The notes below the pieces were generated by a model. That model saw nothing but the letters and a program-made list of their open reading frames with translations. It was not told the origin of the DNA and did no database searches. The translations under genes and the position numbers were made by a program. A stretch of DNA of 64,000 bases. Source: JABMMZ01 sp044341025 (lineage in GTDB: Bacteria > Bacteroidota > Bacteroidia > NS11-12g > UBA955). The stretch spans positions 90,285 through 154,284 of the forward strand of contig JBIISM010000005.1 of assembly GCA_044341025.1 (NCBI GenBank). The letters are read 5' to 3'. Of this stretch, positions 34,178 through 43,668 are shown piece after piece; positions within the stretch are counted from its first letter, which is position 1; each line of letters begins with the position of its first letter.

Positions 34178-35650
34178 TCAGTTTAACGTATAGCTTGTTC
34201 CGTCTTTTCCATCTTTAAGTTCAATTCCCAATGCAGATAGCTCATCTCTAATTTGGTCTGAAATGCTGTAATTTTTTTGAACTTTTGCTTCATTTCTCAT
34301 TTTGATGAGCATGTTCATGAGGCCATCAATTTTGTCAGAATTTACTTCTTGTTCTAATTTTAAACCTAAAATATCAAAGACAAAAGAATTGTAATTTTTT
34401 TGCAAAATTTCAAGTTCTTTGACCCCGATTTTCAAATTTCCTGCGGCAATATTGTTGATGGTGCTAACCATTTCAAAAAGATTGGCAATTAGAATCGGCG
34501 TGTTTAAATCTTCATTGATTGCATCATAACATTTTTCAATGAGTTTGTTGATGTCTACTTCATTTATTTCATTTGGCTCCAGCGATTTAATGCTTTCCGA
34601 TGCAATCAAGAGTCGATTTAAGCCCTTTTCAGAAGCTTGTAAGGCAGCATTGCTAAAATCTAAAGTTCCACGGTAATGGGCCTGTAAAATAAAAAACTTA
34701 AGCGTCATTGGAGAATAGGCTTTTTCTAAAAGGGCATTTTTACCAGAGAAGAATTCGTCAATTGATATCCCGTTATTCAATGATTTGGCCATTTTTTGAC
34801 CATTCACAGTTATCATATTGTGGTGCATCCAATATTTTGCAGGTTGCACGCCTCCGCACGCTACAGACTGTGCAATTTCAGATTCATGATGAGGAAACAA
34901 TAAATCCATGCCGCCACCATGTACATCAAATGTTTCGCCTAAATATTTTTTGCTCATTGCAGAACATTCTATGTGCCACCCTGGAAATCCTTTTCCCCAT
35001 GGGCTGTTCCATTGCATGATGTGCTCCTCTCCAGCTTTCTTCCAAAGTGCAAAATCATTTGAATTTCTTTTTTCTTCTTGTCCTTCTAATAATCTGGCTT
35101 CATTGCCTGCGCCAGCTATCAAGTCCTCAATTATTCTTCCAGAAAGTTTACCGTAATTATGGTGTTTGCTGTAATTTATAACATCAAAGTATACAGAGCC
35201 ATTCGCCACATAGGCAAATCCATTCTTAATGATTTCTTCAATCATCTCAATTTGCTCAATAATATGACCACTTGCTCTTGGTTCAATGGATGCCGGCAGA
35301 ACATGCATAGAATGCAACATTTGATGGTAGCTATCGGTGTAAAATTGAGCTATTTCCATAGGTTCGAGTTGCTCCAATTTAGCCTTTTTAGCAATTTTAT
35401 CTTCCCCAGCGTCGGCATCATTTACCAGATGACCAACATCCGTAATGTTACGAACAAACCTTACTTGAAACCCTAAATGCTTCAAATATCTATGCATTAC
35501 ATCAAAAACAACAGGACCGCGGGCATGCCCCAAATGGGGAAATCCATACACAGTTGGACCACAAACATAAATACCTACAAAAGGGGCTTTGTGTGGTTCA
35601 AATAGCAAGGTTTCACGCTTGTAAGTATCGTATATTTTTAATGCAGTCAT
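34178..35650 (-). CDS. cysS: Cysteinyl-tRNA synthetase
   Basis: This class I synthetase charges tRNA-Cys. The zinc ligand Cys30 in VCGPTVY, the HIGH-type motif FPHLGHAR (37-44), the GWHIECSAM and HGGGMDLLFPHHESE zinc-binding stretch (about 220-250) and the KMSKS loop as KMAKS are all present. The 490-residue length is normal. A TAGTTTTG -7 box (35667-35674 on the minus strand) lies 16 bases before the ATG. It overlaps the promoter region of the divergent PpiC gene, so the two may influence each other. Confidence 0.97.
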   Translation of the reverse strand: MTALKIYDTYKRETLLFEPHKAPFVGIYVCGPTVYGFPHLGHARGPVVFDVMHRYLKHLGFQVRFVRNITDVGHLVNDADAGEDKIAKKAKLEQLEPMEIAQFYTDSYHQMLHSMHVLPASIEPRASGHIIEQIEMIEEIIKNGFAYVANGSVYFDVINYSKHHNYGKLSGRIIEDLIAGAGNEARLLEGQEEKRNSNDFALWKKAGEEHIMQWNSPWGKGFPGWHIECSAMSKKYLGETFDVHGGGMDLLFPHHESEIAQSVACGGVQPAKYWMHHNMITVNGQKMAKSLNNGISIDEFFSGKNALLEKAYSPMTLKFFILQAHYRGTLDFSNAALQASEKGLNRLLIASESIKSLEPNEINEVDINKLIEKCYDAINEDLNTPILIANLFEMVSTINNIAAGNLKIGVKELEILQKNYNSFVFDILGLKLEQEVNSDKIDGLMNMLIKMRNEAKVQKNYSISDQIRDELSALGIELKDGKDGTSYTLN

Positions 35651-35666
35651 GTCTTTTTAAAGAATG

Positions 35667-35696
35667 CAAAACTAACAAAAAAAAATCCTATTTTTG
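35667..35696. promoter_or_regulatory. Facing -7 boxes of cysS and the PpiC gene
   Basis: On the minus strand TAGTTTTG (35667-35674) serves cysS. On the plus strand TATTTTTG (35689-35696) serves the PpiC gene. Both are full TAnnTTTG matches and are 14 bases apart, so polymerase binding at the two promoters should exclude each other. Neither has a clear -33 TTTG. Confidence 0.5.
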
Positions 35697-35712
35697 TACG
35701 CTTATTAAATTT

Positions 35713-37740
35713 ATGACATTCAATATGAGACGAATTGTATTGCTGGCAATATTGCTTCAACCAACCTTGTTTTTGCTAGCCGGTAAACCCACTAAAGACA
35801 CTACTTTATTTAACTTTGGCAGTAAAACTGTTACAACAAAGGAATTTTACAAAGGATTTTCTAAAAATAAAGACAAAGGGTATGTTTCAAAGCCTTCTGA
35901 AGTTGACGAGTATTTGGAACTGTATAAAAAATTCAAATTGAAGGTGCAGGATGCTTATGACCAAGGTTTGGATACCACTGAGGAGTTTAAAACGGAGCTT
36001 GCGACCTACAGAAAGCAAATCGCAAAGCCATATTTAACCGACAAAGTTGTTAATGAACAATTGGTTAATGAGGCCTATGAGCGCATGAAGTATGAAGTAA
36101 AGGCTAGTCATATACTAATTGTAGTTAGGCCTTTTGCATCACCTCAAGACACTCTTTTGGCTTTTAAAAGAATCAACTCCATAAAAAATAAAATTGACAG
36201 TGGTTTAATTGGTTTTGAAAATGCTGCCGTTGAGTACAGTGAAGATCCATCAGCGTCTAACAACCAAGGCAGTTTGGGTTATTTCACCGCATTTCAAATG
36301 ATATATGAGTTTGAAAACTATGCATTTAACACCTCGGTAGGGAAAGTTTCAAAAGTGTTTAGAACAGAGTTTGGATACCACATTGTTAAAGTAATGGACA
36401 AAAGATTGTCTAAAGGTGAAATATCTATTCGTCAAATTAAAATTGAGATGAACCCTAATCCTTCTCAAGAAGAGGTGTTAGAAGCAGAAGCTAAAATAAA
36501 CGAGGTATACAAAAAACTTCAAAGTGAAGAGAAGTTTGTGTCGCTGGTTCAACAATATTCTGAAGATGCATCTAGTGTATTGAAAAATGGCGAATTGCCA
36601 CTTTTTTCAATGACAAGCGTTAGATACCCTGAAAACTTTAAAAACACCGCCTTTAGTTTGTTAAAAGATGGCGATTATTCAGGTCCAATTCAAACTGCAA
36701 ATGGCTTTCATATTTTACAAAGAATAGCCTTGAAGTCAATCGATTCTTTGAGTAAAATAAAGGGCAGCATCTTAAATAAAATTAGCCGCGACAGCAGACA
36801 ATACAGAAACACACTTGCTGTTTATGGAAAGGCTAAGAAAATTTACAAATTTAAAGAAAACAAAAAGTACAATGCTTTATTGGTTAAAAATCTTGATTCT
36901 TCATTGCTAATTGGTGAGCTAATGGTGGATTCAAATAAAGTAAAGACACCGGCATTTGCAGCTACTTTGTTTGCTCTTGGTAAAGTTAAAAAATCATATT
37001 CTGTTAAAGATTTTACCAAATGGTTGGTAGAAGTTCAAAAGCCAAGCAACTCCAAATCTATGTCTAGTGTTCTTGAACAATATTATCAGGCTTATAGAAT
37101 GCAAATCATAATGGACTATTATGAGAACGATTTAGAAAACACCAATGATACATTTGCGGCACTATACAAAGAATACAAAGAAGGCATTCTGTTATTTACA
37201 CTTACCGACAAGAAGGTTTGGAGCAAAAGTGCTGAGGATACGGTTGGTTTAAAAAATTACTACAATGAGCATGCTGGCCAATATAATTTTAAAGATAGAT
37301 ATGAAGCAACCATCTACAGATGTGGAAATAGAGCAATTGCAGAGAATGTAAAAAGAGATTTAGAGAATGGTTTGACCATGGATTCAATTCTTAAGAAGAA
37401 CAACCGTTCAAATCCTTTAAATGTCTCTAATCCGATGACGGGTAAATATGAGCAAGGGAATAACCAATATGCAAATTTGATATTCACATCAGGATTAGTC
37501 AATCAAAAATACATGATTCTTGAAGATCCAAAATCTGCTGGAGGATTTGTTGTGATCGTTGTGCATGGTTTTATTCCAGCAGGCAAGAAAACGCTTAATG
37601 AAGCTAGAGGTTCGGTTATGAGCGATTACCAAGCCGCCTTAGAGAAAGAATGGATTCAACAGTTATTGGTTAAATACCCTATTGTTCTAAATCAAGTGGC
37701 TTTTGATTTTATCAAAGCTAGAATGACAGGAAATAAATAG
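35713..37740 (+). CDS. Exported peptidyl-prolyl isomerase with two parvulin domains
   Basis: The start is ATG 35713 or 35725; the frame is open further back but that region is the promoter. The product (about 675 residues) has a signal peptide (RRIVLLAILLQPTLFLLAG). Two parvulin domains follow: one from VKASHILIV to GYHIVKVMD (about 130-230) and one from ISIRQIKI to GFHILQRIA (about 235-340). A long alpha-helical C-terminal part comes after them. It should assist folding of envelope proteins in the periplasm. It is the first gene of a run with two more SurA/PpiC-type genes and a MoxR gene. Confidence 0.88.
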   Translation: MTFNMRRIVLLAILLQPTLFLLAGKPTKDTTLFNFGSKTVTTKEFYKGFSKNKDKGYVSKPSEVDEYLELYKKFKLKVQDAYDQGLDTTEEFKTELATYRKQIAKPYLTDKVVNEQLVNEAYERMKYEVKASHILIVVRPFASPQDTLLAFKRINSIKNKIDSGLIGFENAAVEYSEDPSASNNQGSLGYFTAFQMIYEFENYAFNTSVGKVSKVFRTEFGYHIVKVMDKRLSKGEISIRQIKIEMNPNPSQEEVLEAEAKINEVYKKLQSEEKFVSLVQQYSEDASSVLKNGELPLFSMTSVRYPENFKNTAFSLLKDGDYSGPIQTANGFHILQRIALKSIDSLSKIKGSILNKISRDSRQYRNTLAVYGKAKKIYKFKENKKYNALLVKNLDSSLLIGELMVDSNKVKTPAFAATLFALGKVKKSYSVKDFTKWLVEVQKPSNSKSMSSVLEQYYQAYRMQIIMDYYENDLENTNDTFAALYKEYKEGILLFTLTDKKVWSKSAEDTVGLKNYYNEHAGQYNFKDRYEATIYRCGNRAIAENVKRDLENGLTMDSILKKNNRSNPLNVSNPMTGKYEQGNNQYANLIFTSGLVNQKYMILEDPKSAGGFVVIVVHGFIPAGKKTLNEARGSVMSDYQAALEKEWIQQLLVKYPIVLNQVAFDFIKARMTGNK

Positions 37741-37744
37741 TATT

Positions 37745-38611
37745 TTGAAGCATCTGTATAAATATCTTATTTTTAGCATAGCTATTCTTGGCTTGCATGC
37801 CTGCAAGGACAAAAAATCAAGTTCAAAGCAAGAAATCTTGGCCGAGTATAATGGTAAGTTTTTATACAAATCAGATATTCCTGAAGAGGTATTGTTGGCT
37901 TACAATAATGGCGACAGCAGCGGTTTGTTAAAATCAATTATAGATAAATGGATAGAGAAAACAGCACTATTAGAAGCTGCTGAAAATGCCCTAACAGATG
38001 AGCAAAAGAATAAGGATCGGCTGATAGAAGACTATAGAAGTTCACTTTTGATTTACGAGTATCAGCAACAATTGGTGAGAGAAAAATTGGATACCGGTGT
38101 AACAGAAGCAGAAATATTAACGTTTTATAATGAAAATAAAGCTGCTTTTCAGTTGAAAAAGAATATTGTCAAAATTAGATACATCAAAATCGGGAAGCAA
38201 AAGGCCGATATAAATAAATTGAAACGCTTGATGCAGAACCCTAGTCCTGAGAATGATAATGACCTTAGGTTGTACGCTGAAAAACAAGCGGAGAATTTTT
38301 ATACAGATAGTAATTGGTTGTTTTTGGATGACATCACAAAGGAGATTCCTTTAGATGAGAATTATAATCAACAAAGATTTTTGTCAAATAGCAAATTCAT
38401 ATCTATAGAAGAAAATGGAATTTTGTATCTGTTGTACATTGTAGATTTTAGAATTAAGGATGCTTTATCTCCTTTAGAGTTTGAAAAGGATAAAATAAAA
38501 GATATTATTCTTTACCAAAGAAAACTAAAGTTCTTGAAAGACAATCAAAATTCCTTGTATCAAAAAGCAAGTAAGGGAGGCGATGTAAAGTATTACTTAG
38601 ACATAAAATGA
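37745..38611 (+). CDS. SurA-like lipoprotein without an evident rotamase domain
   Basis: The start is TTG at 37745: there is no ATG, and this start gives a lipoprotein signal peptide with the lipobox LHAC (Cys20). The 288-residue protein looks like the helical N- and C-terminal chaperone domains of SurA (TEAEILTFYNENKAAFQLKK is typical) but has no clear parvulin motif. It is encoded 4 bases after the PpiC gene and overlaps the next surA-like gene by an ATGA. It may be a chaperone subunit on the inner face of the outer membrane. Confidence 0.75.
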   Translation: MKHLYKYLIFSIAILGLHACKDKKSSSKQEILAEYNGKFLYKSDIPEEVLLAYNNGDSSGLLKSIIDKWIEKTALLEAAENALTDEQKNKDRLIEDYRSSLLIYEYQQQLVREKLDTGVTEAEILTFYNENKAAFQLKKNIVKIRYIKIGKQKADINKLKRLMQNPSPENDNDLRLYAEKQAENFYTDSNWLFLDDITKEIPLDENYNQQRFLSNSKFISIEENGILYLLYIVDFRIKDALSPLEFEKDKIKDIILYQRKLKFLKDNQNSLYQKASKGGDVKYYLDIK

Positions 38612-39963
38612 AATTAATAAAAAGTATTTTAACTCTGGTCATTTTTGGCTTAAGTCTGTGTTCAATAAAGGCTCAAGAAAATCAAATAATTGATGAAGTT
38701 ATTGCAGTTGTGGGGAATACACCAATACTGCGTTCTGAACTCGATATACTTATATCTCAATTGGATCCTGAGCTAGAAGTTACGCAGCAAATCCGTTGTC
38801 AATTGTTGCAAAAATTGTTAATCGATAAAATGCTGATACATCAAGCTGAGATTGATAGTTTGCCTTTAAATGACGATGAAGTTAACGACCGAATAGACAA
38901 TAACATTCGTTTTTTTGAGCGTCAAATGAACAGCAGACTTAATGTAGAGAAGTACTTAGGAATGAGTGTGGCTGAATATAAAAGTCAAATTTTTCCAAAA
39001 GTTAAATCTCAAATGCTATTGGAAAGAATGGAGCAACGGATTAAAAGCGAGATTAAAATCACACCGAAAGAAGTTAGAGATTATTATAATCAGTTGCCAG
39101 TTGACAGCTTGCCATTTATGTCTTCTGAGGTAGAGGTAGGACAAATAATTATGAATCCAATCCATTCAAAGGAGGCAAAGGAAATAGCGCTAGAGCAAAT
39201 TACAGAATTGCGTTCTCGAATTATTGAAGGCGAAAGTTTTTCAAGATTATCAAGTATATATTCTGATGATCCAGGCAGTAAAATTCAAGGTGGCTTATTG
39301 CCAGAATTTGGGCGTGGAGATATGGTTCCAGAATTTGAAAGGACTTCATATAAAATAAAAAAAGACAGTATTTCAGAAGTCATTGAAACCAAGTATGGGT
39401 ATCACATCCTTAAGTTAATTGATAAAAGAGGGGATAAAGTTATAGTGCGTCATATACTTATTAGGCCTAAACTAATAGAGTCTGACATGGAGTTAACCAG
39501 ACAAAAAATGGATACATTGTTGCTTAAATTACAATCTGGAACGATTAAGTTTTGCGTGGCAGTAAAAGAATATTCTCAAGATGAGGAAACAAAACCCAAT
39601 TGCGGCTTTTTTACAGATCCAAATATCGGTTCACAAAGAATACCCTTTGATTATTTAGATAAATCAATGGCAGCTGCAATTGGAATGATGAAACCAGGAA
39701 CCTATAGCGAGCCACTAATAGGATATGCTCAAGACGGATCACCATATTATAGAATATTTTATTTGGCTTCTGAATCAAAACCACACGTAGCAAATTTAGA
39801 TCAAGATTGGCAGCGCATTCAGTCTATGGCTTTAGATTCCAAAAAAGAAGATCAACTTGATATTTGGGCTGAGAAAAAAAGAAAGGAAACCTACATTTAT
39901 ATCAGTGGGTTCTATTTGAATTGTGATTATTTTAAAGACTGGATTACTAATATTAAACAATAA
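38608..39963 (+). CDS. surA: SurA-like periplasmic chaperone with two parvulin domains
   Basis: The 451-residue protein has a signal peptide (about 1-22) and a SurA N-terminal domain (VVGNTPILRSELD to about residue 160). It has two parvulin domains: about 170-275, ending in GYHILKLIDKRG, and 278-380, starting VIVRHILIRP. Proteins with this layout assist outer-membrane protein assembly. The order N-domain, two rotamase domains, C-terminal tail is the classical SurA layout. It overlaps the preceding lipoprotein gene by 4 bases and precedes moxR by 2 bases. Confidence 0.85.
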   Translation: MKLIKSILTLVIFGLSLCSIKAQENQIIDEVIAVVGNTPILRSELDILISQLDPELEVTQQIRCQLLQKLLIDKMLIHQAEIDSLPLNDDEVNDRIDNNIRFFERQMNSRLNVEKYLGMSVAEYKSQIFPKVKSQMLLERMEQRIKSEIKITPKEVRDYYNQLPVDSLPFMSSEVEVGQIIMNPIHSKEAKEIALEQITELRSRIIEGESFSRLSSIYSDDPGSKIQGGLLPEFGRGDMVPEFERTSYKIKKDSISEVIETKYGYHILKLIDKRGDKVIVRHILIRPKLIESDMELTRQKMDTLLLKLQSGTIKFCVAVKEYSQDEETKPNCGFFTDPNIGSQRIPFDYLDKSMAAAIGMMKPGTYSEPLIGYAQDGSPYYRIFYLASESKPHVANLDQDWQRIQSMALDSKKEDQLDIWAEKKRKETYIYISGFYLNCDYFKDWITNIKQ

Positions 39964-39965
39964 AC

Positions 39966-40919
39966 ATGAGTGACCTTGCTAGCGCAGAAAAATTTACCGA
40001 AAGATATGCGCAAATAAAAAAAGAGATATCATCCGTAATTGTAGGACAGAATGGTGCAGTGGATGGTGTGTTAATGGCTTTGTTTTGCAACAGCCATGCT
40101 TTATTGGTGGGCGTACCAGGTTTAGCTAAAACACTTTTAATTAAAACCATTTCAGAGGTATTGGATCTTCAGTTTAGCCGCATTCAGTTTACACCTGATT
40201 TAATGCCCGGAGATATCACAGGAAATGAAATTTTAGATGAGTCTAGAAACTTTAAATTCATCAAGGGGCCATTGTTTGCAAATATTGTCTTAGCAGATGA
40301 AATTAACCGCACGCCTCCTAAAACGCAAGCTGCCTTACTTGAGGCTATGCAAGAGAGAAACGTTACGGTGAACGGCAAAGCATATCCACTAAGTAGTCCG
40401 TTTTTCGTATTAGCAACCCAAAACCCTATTGAGCAAGAAGGAACTTATCCTTTGCCTGAGGCTCAATTGGACAGATTCATGCTTAACTTGGTATTAGATT
40501 ATCCAAGCTTTGAGGACGAATTAAGCATTGTAAGAAATACAACATCCAATAGTTCTGCTACCCCTAAAAAAATTATTAATGCCCAAGAAATATTGGAATT
40601 TCAGGCTTTGGTTAGAAAAGCACCTATCGCTGAAAATGTTTTAGAATATGCTGTTAAGTTGGTGAGTAAAACTAGGCCCAAAACCCCAATGGCCAGTGCC
40701 CGTGTGAATGAGTTAATAAGTTATGGCGCTGGACCTCGCGCAGGTCAATTTCTAGTACTTGGTGCAAAATGTCATGCCTTGCTTAATGGCAAGCTTTCTC
40801 CAGATATTGAAGATGTTAAGGCCATTGCGGTAGATGTATTAAGACACCGGATAGTTAAAAACTACAAGGCCGAAGCAGAGGGGATCAGTGTTGATGAGAT
40901 TGTTAAAGAATTGATGTAA
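39966..40919 (+). CDS. MoxR family AAA+ ATPase
   Basis: The 317-residue ATPase has Walker A GVPGLAKT (about residues 45-52), Walker B VLADEINRTPPKTQAALLEAMQ (about 108-128), sensor 1 ATQNPIEQEGTYPLPEAQLDRF and a sensor-2 region. MoxR ATPases usually act as chaperones with a DUF58 or VWA-domain partner. Neither is present directly downstream; the next gene codes for an unrecognised membrane-anchored helical protein. It follows surA by 2 bases and looks co-transcribed. Confidence 0.93.
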   Translation: MSDLASAEKFTERYAQIKKEISSVIVGQNGAVDGVLMALFCNSHALLVGVPGLAKTLLIKTISEVLDLQFSRIQFTPDLMPGDITGNEILDESRNFKFIKGPLFANIVLADEINRTPPKTQAALLEAMQERNVTVNGKAYPLSSPFFVLATQNPIEQEGTYPLPEAQLDRFMLNLVLDYPSFEDELSIVRNTTSNSSATPKKIINAQEILEFQALVRKAPIAENVLEYAVKLVSKTRPKTPMASARVNELISYGAGPRAGQFLVLGAKCHALLNGKLSPDIEDVKAIAVDVLRHRIVKNYKAEAEGISVDEIVKELM

Positions 40920-40922
40920 AGT

Positions 40923-41861
40923 ATGTCGAATGCTTTAGGGTTTTTGCTTGCAATATTGCCTGTGTTAGGTGTTTTGTTTTTTATCCGAAAATTGTTAAAA
41001 ACATTGCGTGCACCTGCAATTAATTATGCTTTTGGACGAAAGGATATTGAAGTCATAAGTTTATTTATTAGCAACAAAAAATATGAGCAAGCAGAAACTA
41101 TGCTTTTTAATTTTAATAGCGATGATTTGACCCAAGCAATTGATCATATTGCTTTGACATTAAGTGAAAAACAGCTTAAAAATTATTGTGAAAACTGCAA
41201 TAGAAATGCACTATCCTCCTTGGTTTTAGGCTCATGGTATTTGCATAATGCTTGGAAAATTAGAGGCCATAAAGTTGCATCTGAGCTTTCAACTAAGCAA
41301 TTCGAATCGTATGTTGAAAATTTGAGATTGTCGGCACCGCTTTTACAAGCTGCTATATCAGAATCTTGGCTTTCTTCTGAAGCATTCAGCAGGCTTATTA
41401 GAGTGAACATGGGACTTGGCTATTTAGATGAAATCGAAGTGCTTTACGAGGCTTCAATTAAAGCTGATCCAAAGCATTTGTGGACTTACATCCATTATTC
41501 AGAAGCCATACAGCCCAAATGGGGTGGAAGTGCACAGCAGGTTCAAAATTTATTGGATAAGCTGCCAGAGGATTATTTAATTCATACAACCGTGCGCTTA
41601 AAACTGCTATATGATTCTTTTATGTCAGAAGAAAATTATTTTAAGCTAGGCGACAATCCTGATGATGAGGAAAAATTTGTTGTCGACGTTGCCAGTGCTG
41701 TTGATGCTGAATTAAATGCAAATCCACCTGAAAGCATACAAAAATTTGTATTGTTTGGATACATGTACTTAATGTCTCAATTCATTGATAAATCAGTACA
41801 AAAAAAGTACAAGAAACTTATTGGAAACAATTATTCTTTATACCCTTTTGGAATTAGTTAA
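40923..41861 (+). CDS. Membrane-anchored helical-repeat protein of unknown function
   Basis: The 312-residue protein has one N-terminal membrane helix (residues 5-23) and an all-helical remainder. The part with YLHNAWKIRGHKVA and YLDEIEVLYEASIKADPKHLWTYIHYSEA looks TPR-like and weakly recalls DUF4034-type proteins. It takes the position after a MoxR ATPase where a DUF58/VWA protein is normally found, so it may be a substitute partner. That is inference from location only. Confidence 0.55.
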   Translation: MSNALGFLLAILPVLGVLFFIRKLLKTLRAPAINYAFGRKDIEVISLFISNKKYEQAETMLFNFNSDDLTQAIDHIALTLSEKQLKNYCENCNRNALSSLVLGSWYLHNAWKIRGHKVASELSTKQFESYVENLRLSAPLLQAAISESWLSSEAFSRLIRVNMGLGYLDEIEVLYEASIKADPKHLWTYIHYSEAIQPKWGGSAQQVQNLLDKLPEDYLIHTTVRLKLLYDSFMSEENYFKLGDNPDDEEKFVVDVASAVDAELNANPPESIQKFVLFGYMYLMSQFIDKSVQKKYKKLIGNNYSLYPFGIS

Positions 41862-41896
41862 TGGGCTTAAATTATTATTCATTCAATATAAGCCAT

Positions 41897-41929
41897 AAAA
41901 AAAGGGATACTAAATAGCATCCCTTTTTT
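41897..41929. terminator. Bidirectional terminator between the MoxR operon and nusA
   Basis: The stem AAAAAAGGGAT / ATCCCTTTTTT has a 10-base loop and A and T runs on both sides, so it can end transcription from both convergent operons. Confidence 0.88.
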
Positions 41930-41944
41930 ATTTAATTTCATTTT

Positions 41945-43201
41945 TTATTCGAATTCAGCTTGTAAAATCTTTTTGATTTCAACCACTGTTTCTTCTTCTA
42001 ATTCAGTTCTGCTAACCAATTCTTCATTAGGGATATTGATTACTGCTTTAGCTGTGTCTAGGCCAATTGCTTTTAACTCATCAATAATCCATCCATCGAT
42101 TTCGTCTGCAAATTCTTCTAAGTCAATATCTGAATCATCGAATTCAATATCTTCTCTGTATACTTCAATGTCATATCCCACTAATTTACTAGCAAGTCTA
42201 ATATTGAATCCACCTTTACCAATTGCCAAGCTCACTTGGTCAGGGCTTAAGAATACATTCGCTTTCTTAGTGTTTTCATCAATGCTAATTGAAGATATTT
42301 TAGCTGGATTCAATGCCCTTTGAATAAACAATGATGAATTGGTGGTAAAGTTAATTACGTCAATGTTTTCATTTCTTAATTCACGAACAATACTATGAAT
42401 GCGGCTGCCTTTCATACCAACACAGGCTCCTACTGGATCAATGCGGTCGTCATAGCTTTCTACTGCAATTTTAGCTCTTTCACCTGGCTCTCTAACAATC
42501 TTCTTAATGGTGATCAGGCCATCTAAAATTTCAGGAACCTCTAATTCCATTAATTTTTCTAAAAATACTGGAGAGGTTCTAGACAAATTAATTTTTGGAG
42601 AACCGTTAATCATGTTTACTTCATGCACGATTGCTTTAACCGTTTCACCTTTTTTGTAAAAGTCATCAGGGATCATTTCAGACTTAGGTAAAATTAGTTC
42701 ATTGCCCTCATCATCAAGAACCATGATTTCTTTTTTCCAAATTTGATAAACTTCGCCAGTCATAATTTCACCAACTCTATCAGTGTATTTTCTGAATAAC
42801 TCATCTTTTTCCAATTCTAGAACTTTCGTCATTAAGGTTTGACGCGCAGCAAGAATGTTTCTGCGACCAAAAAAGTCCATAGGAACTTGGTCAATCGCTT
42901 CTTCACCTATTTCGTAGTCTGGCTCAATTTTTCGGGCATCTGTTATGCTGATTTGGGTGTTTTCGTCTTCTACTTCAGCATCGTCTACAATCAAACGGTT
43001 GCGGTAAATCTCAAGATCCCCTTGGTCGGTATTGATGATAATGTCAAACTTAGCTTCTTCACTGTAGCGTTTTTTAAGCATGTTTCTGAAAACTTCCTCC
43101 AAAACACGCATCAGAGTTGCTCTGTCAATGTTTTTGAATTCCTTAAATTCAGCGAAGGAATCTACCAATCCCCTAACTGTTAATAGTTGTGATGTTGTCA
43201 T
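41945..43201 (-). CDS. nusA: Transcription termination/antitermination factor NusA
   Basis: The 418-residue protein has the NusA N-terminal polymerase-binding domain, an S1 domain (about 130-200: TGEVYQIWKKEIMVLDDEGNELILPKSEMIPDD), two KH domains (PVGACVGMKGSRIHSIVREL and DQVSLAIGKGGFNIRLASKLVGYDI, given here as fragments) and one C-terminal helix-hairpin-helix segment. It lacks the second acidic repeat of E. coli. It overlaps rimP by 4 bases. In most bacteria infB follows, but here a terminator and a convergent gene follow. Confidence 0.96.
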   Translation of the reverse strand: MTTSQLLTVRGLVDSFAEFKEFKNIDRATLMRVLEEVFRNMLKKRYSEEAKFDIIINTDQGDLEIYRNRLIVDDAEVEDENTQISITDARKIEPDYEIGEEAIDQVPMDFFGRRNILAARQTLMTKVLELEKDELFRKYTDRVGEIMTGEVYQIWKKEIMVLDDEGNELILPKSEMIPDDFYKKGETVKAIVHEVNMINGSPKINLSRTSPVFLEKLMELEVPEILDGLITIKKIVREPGERAKIAVESYDDRIDPVGACVGMKGSRIHSIVRELRNENIDVINFTTNSSLFIQRALNPAKISSISIDENTKKANVFLSPDQVSLAIGKGGFNIRLASKLVGYDIEVYREDIEFDDSDIDLEEFADEIDGWIIDELKAIGLDTAKAVINIPNEELVSRTELEEETVVEIKKILQAEFE

Positions 43202-43659
43202 TTAAATGATAATATGATGTTTGCTTTTTTAATTTCTTGATAATTTATTTTGGTCACCTCAGGGAGGTCTTTCTTTTTGGGCTTTGCAGTTTTAAATCCT
43301 TCAAATTCTAAACTCTCAGATTCAATTGATTTTAAAATGCCAATAATATTGGTTCCGTCTTTTAGTATGATATTAAACTCTCTGCCAATATGTTTAGGGT
43401 ATTGTCTGATCTGCAATAAATCGCTGTCTGCCCCTGGTGATGCAACGTCTAAACTGTATTCTTCTTCTGGCATTCTCTCGTCGGCGAGTTGGTTTATTTC
43501 TCTGCTTATGGCAGAAATGTCATAAATACCCAAAGGCATATCGCCATCAATCACAATTTCGTGCTCCTTTTGATTATGTATTGCTTGTACCATGAAAATA
43601 CCGGGATGGCTTTCTAATACTTGAGCAACAATTGCGTTTAATTCTTTTTCTACATTCAT
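43198..43659 (-). CDS. rimP: Ribosome maturation factor RimP
   Basis: RimP helps assemble the 30S subunit. The start at ATG 43659 gives 153 residues beginning MNVEKELNAIVAQVLES, the normal length. The frame is open upstream, but that part is low-complexity and overlaps the previous gene. Visible are EIVIDGDMPLGIYDISAISREI, the EYSLDVASPGADSDL motif (the family's LEVSSPG region) and the C-terminal KKANIILSF. Nine bases before the ATG lies a strong hairpin. The gene overlaps nusA by ATGA. Confidence 0.93.
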   Translation of the reverse strand: MNVEKELNAIVAQVLESHPGIFMVQAIHNQKEHEIVIDGDMPLGIYDISAISREINQLADERMPEEEYSLDVASPGADSDLLQIRQYPKHIGREFNIILKDGTNIIGILKSIESESLEFEGFKTAKPKKKDLPEVTKINYQEIKKANIILSFK

Positions 43660-43668
43660 ATATAACAA

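Noticed and set aside
35554..35712. Upstream extension of the PpiC gene
   Set aside because: It covers the promoter box and the divergent cysS start, and the signal peptide begins only at 35713-35725.
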